Under the pieces are notes generated by a model, which had not been told where the DNA came from, made no database searches, and was given only the letters and a program-made list of their open reading frames with translations. The translations under genes and the position numbers were made by a program. Below are positions 60,727-64,000 of a DNA stretch of 64,000 bases, piece after piece (the stretch's first letter is position 1; the number at the start of each line of letters is the position of its first letter). Source of the DNA: Oceanidesulfovibrio marinus (lineage in GTDB: Bacteria > Desulfobacterota > Desulfovibrionia > Desulfovibrionales > Desulfovibrionaceae); contig NZ_CP039543.1 of the NCBI RefSeq assembly GCF_013085545.1, positions 2,046,001 to 2,110,000 of the forward strand, written 5' to 3'.

Positions 60727-62319
60727 CTACTTTTGAGAGCGCCCGAGAATGCGCGTCCGCGAGACCATCTTGACGAACGGCGCGGCCACGTCCGGCGCCA
60801 TGCGCTGCGTCAGCACCATGTACGCGGCCACGAAGACCAGTCCGCTGGCGCACAGCCCGCACAGCGCCATCAGGTGGTACGGCAGCGACAGCAGCTCCAC
60901 ACCATAGCGCACCAGCCCCGAGGGAACGAGGCTGAGCACGGCCGCCCCGGCCGAGACGCCCAGTGTGCGGACCAGGCCGGTGAAGGCCTCCGGTCCCTGC
61001 CGCCTGCGCCAGATGATGGTCATGGCCGCGGTGTACAGGCCCACCGAGGTGAGGCTTGCCGCGGCAAGACCAATCGCGCCGAACGCCGACCCCAGCACCC
61101 AGTAGAACGGCAGCGCCACCAGTGTGGCTCCGGTGCCGGCCAGCGACGGCCGCAGCGTGTCCTTGCGCGCGTAGAACGCCCGTCCCAGCACCTGCTGCAC
61201 GCCCCACAGGAACACGCCCAGCAGCATGATCCGCAGGCAGATGGAGGTGACAGCCAGGTCCGAGGCCCCGAACCGGCCCTGCATGAAGATAAGCCCCACG
61301 GTCTCCGGCGCTACGAGCAGCATCCACAAAGAGATGGGCACGATGACCGCCGCGGTGTTGCGCAGCGCCGTAGCCAGTGTTTCGGAGAACTCGCGGTCCG
61401 CGCCCTTGGCGGCCAGCCCGGCCAGGAAGGGGTACGAGGCCACGCCCGCGGCCTGGGCCACCACGCCCACGGGCACCAGCATGATCCGCCGCGCGTAATT
61501 CAGCCAACTCACGGCTCCATGCTCGGCCAGCGAGCCGAAAATGCGCAACAGCTGCTCGTCCAGCACCACCACGGACTGGCCGATCATCAACGGCAGCGCC
61601 AGCAGCACAAAGGTCTTCAGCGCCGGGTGGTAGAAATGCGGCCGGAAGCGGAATCCGCCGGGCGCGCCCGGCTCACTCTTGCTCCGGCTGGCCGCAGCCA
61701 GCATGGGCAGCAGCAGGTTGCCCACCAGGGAGCCGGCCACCACGCCCCAGCAGAAGCCCTCCATGCCGTGGTTCAGCATGACCAACCCGCCCAGAATGAT
61801 GCCGCCGTTGTAGACCAGCGGGGTCAGCGCCGGCACAAGGAACTGCTTGCGCAGGTACAGAAGCGCGGTGAAGCACGATCCCATGAGGAAAAAGACCTGG
61901 GCCGGCAGGATGATGCGCAGGAAGTGGGCCAGACGGATCTGCGCCTCGGCAGAAAAGCCCGGGGCCACGACCATGGCAAGCTGTGGCGCGATGATCTCGC
62001 CAATCAGCGTGAGCAGCACGATGGCCATGGTGATCCAGGTGAGCGCGGCCGAGAAGAATCGCCAGCCGTCCAGCTCGTCCAGGGTGAAGCGCTCGGAGAG
62101 CAGCGGGATGAGGGTGATCGCGAAGTAGCCGCCGGCAAGCAGATAGTTGATGAAGTCCGGCACGACGAACGCCGCGAAATAGATGTCCGACTCCAGCGTG
62201 GCGCCGAAGTGGTAGGCAATGACCTTGTCCCGCACAAGGCCCATGAGCCTGGAGAGCAGGATGGAGCTGGCCATGATGATGGAGGCCAGCCCCAGAGAGT
62301 GGGAGCGTCCGGCTATCAT
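60727..62319 (-). CDS. murJ: Lipid II flippase MurJ
   Basis: 530 aa from the ATG at 62319; the frame is open upstream to 62433 but family homology begins after MIAGRSHSL. Fourteen hydrophobic segments. Signature MurJ regions are ASSILLSRLMGLVRDKVIAY, ILPAQVFFLMGSCFTALLYL and YARRIMLVPVGVVAQAAGVA. It flips lipid II across the inner membrane for peptidoglycan synthesis. Divergent from the peroxiredoxin gene. Confidence 0.9.
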   Translation of the reverse strand: MIAGRSHSLGLASIIMASSILLSRLMGLVRDKVIAYHFGATLESDIYFAAFVVPDFINYLLAGGYFAITLIPLLSERFTLDELDGWRFFSAALTWITMAIVLLTLIGEIIAPQLAMVVAPGFSAEAQIRLAHFLRIILPAQVFFLMGSCFTALLYLRKQFLVPALTPLVYNGGIILGGLVMLNHGMEGFCWGVVAGSLVGNLLLPMLAAASRSKSEPGAPGGFRFRPHFYHPALKTFVLLALPLMIGQSVVVLDEQLLRIFGSLAEHGAVSWLNYARRIMLVPVGVVAQAAGVASYPFLAGLAAKGADREFSETLATALRNTAAVIVPISLWMLLVAPETVGLIFMQGRFGASDLAVTSICLRIMLLGVFLWGVQQVLGRAFYARKDTLRPSLAGTGATLVALPFYWVLGSAFGAIGLAAASLTSVGLYTAAMTIIWRRRQGPEAFTGLVRTLGVSAGAAVLSLVPSGLVRYGVELLSLPYHLMALCGLCASGLVFVAAYMVLTQRMAPDVAAPFVKMVSRTRILGRSQK

Positions 62320-62503
62320 GGGCAATTCCCTAACCGTCCCTGCCCGGTGCGTAAAGTCGGAAAAATTTTTGATCCGGCACAGAATTTCCCGCCTATGTCT
62401 TCCACCTTTCTCGTAACTGCGGTATAGTAACACTATCTATGCATTCTATTGATGATCTTTCATTAAACGTATTACTCAGCACTATTCGAAAGGAGGCATT
62501 TCC

Positions 62504-63154
62504 ATGGAGTATCCGTCTATGCCGCTTCTCGGCGACAAGTTCCCCAAGCTCAAGGTCAACACCACCCGCGGCCACATGAAGCTGCCCCACGACCTGAAAG
62601 GCAGCTGGTTCATCCTGTTCAGCCATCCGGCGGACTTCACGCCGGTCTGCACCACGGAGTTCTACGCCTTCCAGAGCCGCGTGGCCGACTTCGAGGCGCT
62701 CAATTGCAAGCTCATCGGCCTCTCCATCGACCAGGTCTTCTCGCACATCAAGTGGACCGAGTGGATCGAGGAGAAGCTGGGCAAGGAGATCACCTTCCCC
62801 ATCATCGCTGACGACCAGGGCCGCATCGGCATGGAGCTCGGCATGATCCATCCCGGCAAGGGCGCTTCCACGGTGCGCGCCGTTTTCATTGTGGACCCGG
62901 AAGGCATTCTCCGTCTGACTCTCTACTACCCGCAGGAGATCGGCCGGAACATGGACGAGCTGCTTCGCGCCCTCCGCGCCCTGCAGGTCTCCGACAAGAA
63001 CGGCGTGGCCGTGCCGGCCAATTGGCCTGACAACGAGCTCATCGGCAACGGCGTCATCATTCCGCCGGCCCAGGACGTGAAGTCCGCCAAGGAGCGGCCC
63101 CAACAGTACGAGTGCTACGACTGGTGGTTCTGCCACAAGAAGCTCGAGGAGTAA
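62504..63154 (+). CDS. Peroxiredoxin, Prx6-like (AhpC/TSA family)
   Basis: 216 aa, AAAGGAGG before the ATG. Peroxidatic Cys49 in [12 protein letters not shown]. The Prx6-type C-terminal extension has two further cysteines ([12 protein letters not shown]), as in archaeal and bacterial two-Cys Prx6 proteins. Reduces H2O2 and hydroperoxides. An ATAGT-AAC-ACTAT inverted repeat at 62424-62436 lies in the divergent promoter region shared with murJ and might be an operator. Confidence 0.95.
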   Translation: MEYPSMPLLGDKFPKLKVNTTRGHMKLPHDLKGSWFILFSHPADFTPVCTTEFYAFQSRVADFEALNCKLIGLSIDQVFSHIKWTEWIEEKLGKEITFPIIADDQGRIGMELGMIHPGKGASTVRAVFIVDPEGILRLTLYYPQEIGRNMDELLRALRALQVSDKNGVAVPANWPDNELIGNGVIIPPAQDVKSAKERPQQYECYDWWFCHKKLEE

Positions 63155-63190
63155 GTACGGAGCCTTGCTATGCAAGGAGCACGAAACGAA

Positions 63191-63223
63191 ACGGCCGCGT
63201 CTCTCTGCATGAGGCGCGGCCGT
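63191..63223 (+). terminator. Hairpin after peroxiredoxin gene
   Basis: ACGGCCGCG / CGCGGCCGT nine-base stem with a 15-base loop; weak T-run (ATACATT). Confidence 0.55.
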
Positions 63224-63250
63224 ATACATTCCAACCAGGAGTCTTGAGCA

Positions 63251-63760
63251 ATGGACAGATGGAAGCCGATGAGCCCGTACCTCGGCGGGCTTCTCACAGG
63301 GTTGCTCATCATCGCGTCCGTGCTGGTGGCCGGCAAGTACTTCGGCGCATCCACCAGCTACGTGCGCACGGCCGGCATGCTGGAGCAGACCGTGGCCCCG
63401 GAGCATGTGGCCTCCCTGGGTTACTACCAGAAAGAGCAGCCCATCGTGGAGTGGCAGTGGATGTTCGTGCTCGGCATCATGATCGGCTCGTTCATCGCCT
63501 CGCGCGCCTCGGGCGCCTTCGAGCTCACCGGCACGCCATCCACGTGGCGGGAGCGCTTCGGCCCCAGCCCGATCAAGCGGGGGCTCGTCGCCTTCTTCGG
63601 CGGCGCAATAGCATTGTTCGGCGCACGCCTGGCCGGGGGCTGCCCCTCGGGCCACGGCCTGTCCGGCGGCCTGCAGCTCGCGGTCTCCGGCTACATCGCG
63701 CTCGTCTGCTTTTTCATCGGCGGGCTGATCATGGCGCGCATCGTCTACAAGGGGAGGTAG
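63251..63760 (+). CDS. YeeE/YedE (DUF395) transporter subunit, first half
   Basis: 169 aa. Four hydrophobic helices with the GGCPSGHGLSGG loop that carries the conserved cysteine used for thiosulfate/persulfide transport in YeeE. It is one half of a split YeeE; the second half starts three bases downstream after GGGGAGG. A role in sulfur-compound uptake suits a sulfate-reducing relative. Confidence 0.88.
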   Translation: MDRWKPMSPYLGGLLTGLLIIASVLVAGKYFGASTSYVRTAGMLEQTVAPEHVASLGYYQKEQPIVEWQWMFVLGIMIGSFIASRASGAFELTGTPSTWRERFGPSPIKRGLVAFFGGAIALFGARLAGGCPSGHGLSGGLQLAVSGYIALVCFFIGGLIMARIVYKGR

Positions 63761-63762
63761 CC

Positions 63763-64000
63763 ATGCAGCTCGACATACAACTTTTCTGGGGCCTCATCAC
63801 CGGCATCCTCTTCGGCGTGCTGCTGGAGCGCTCCCGCGTGGCCCGCTACGACAAGCAGCTCCTCGCCCTGCGGCTCATGGACATGACCATCGTCAAGTTC
63901 ATGCTCACCACCATCGTGGTCGCGGCCGTCGGCATATACGCCCTGGTCGCGGCAGGCGCGGTCACCCTGTCCATCAAGCCCGCCATCCTGGGCGCGAACA
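63763..64000 (+). CDS. YeeE/YedE (DUF395) transporter subunit, second half, cut by window end
   Basis: 79 visible codons from the ATG at 63763: MQLDIQLFWGLITGILFGVL then LERSRVARYDKQLLALRLMD. Membrane segments and the LLERS motif fit the partner half of the preceding protein. Ribosome site GGGGAGG. The 3' end lies beyond the window. Confidence 0.85.
   Translation, partial: MQLDIQLFWGLITGILFGVLLERSRVARYDKQLLALRLMDMTIVKFMLTTIVVAAVGIYALVAAGAVTLSIKPAILGAN

Noticed and set aside
60733-62427. 564-aa plus-strand frame opposite murJ
   Set aside because: Gln/His/Arg-rich antisense shadow of a clear fourteen-TM MurJ.
1-64000. tRNA genes, rRNA, CRISPR arrays, insertion sequences, prophage
   Set aside because: Intergenic regions were read for T-loop-like GTTCRANNC ends, direct repeats with spacers, and transposase or integrase frames; none was found.

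Overview
The window is a high-GC bacterial chromosome segment. Gene content points to the Desulfovibrio group of sulfate reducers (inference): TrmFO rather than TrmA, a cysteine synthase fused to a cysteinyl-tRNA synthetase-like module, an amphi-Trp protein, YeeE/YedE sulfur-transport pieces, many PAS/GGDEF/EAL signalling proteins and abundant secreted N-x-S/T sequons. No rRNA, tRNA, CRISPR array, insertion sequence or phage gene was found.

Layout. 1-7791 (minus): a six-gene chemosensory operon, CheW / CheR-TPR / CheW / zinc-binding MCP / CheA-REC / CheB, with the gene set of the Wsp (alternative cellular function) systems. 8412-9647: an orphan ProV-type ATPase. 9812-16957 (minus): dual GGDEF-EAL protein, a response regulator with a Fis-type helix-turn-helix, and a giant AsmA protein. 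17119-24278: metallo-beta-lactamase, membrane SGNH protein, glycogen phosphorylase, a putative mini-gene and TrmFO. 24373-30736: a TPR / MshEN-like / TPR cassette, then a four-PAS hybrid histidine kinase with two tandem CheY proteins. 30938-34263: two sequon-rich secreted proteins, one with SPOR domains.

34610-44967 holds two separate minor-pilin (pseudopilin) operons. Each has three small class III-signal pilins followed by one very large pilin-like protein lacking Glu5. The second operon (minus strand, visibly lower GC) begins with an ECF sigma factor and a four-TM putative anti-sigma protein, joined to the pilins by 4-bp start/stop overlaps. Its large terminal protein carries what looks like an L-type lectin domain. 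This is the most novel-looking system in the window: a self-regulated, lectin-tipped pilus or pseudopilus tip module.

45122-64000: a MacB/FtsX-like permease without its ATPase, a zinc-ribbon protein, Hsp20, a DUF115 motility-accessory protein, the CysK-CysRS-like fusion behind two palindromes, an amphi-Trp pair, a MATE / DUF2156 / GT4 operon, Nfu, GltX, a c-di-GMP-I (GEMM) riboswitch upstream of a degenerate-EAL/HDOD protein, MurJ, a peroxiredoxin and two YeeE half-transporters. Surface sensing (Wsp-like system), c-di-GMP turnover and sensing (GGDEF-EAL, GEMM, EAL-HDOD) and surface appendages (pilin operons) recur, which suggests a strain that invests in attachment.
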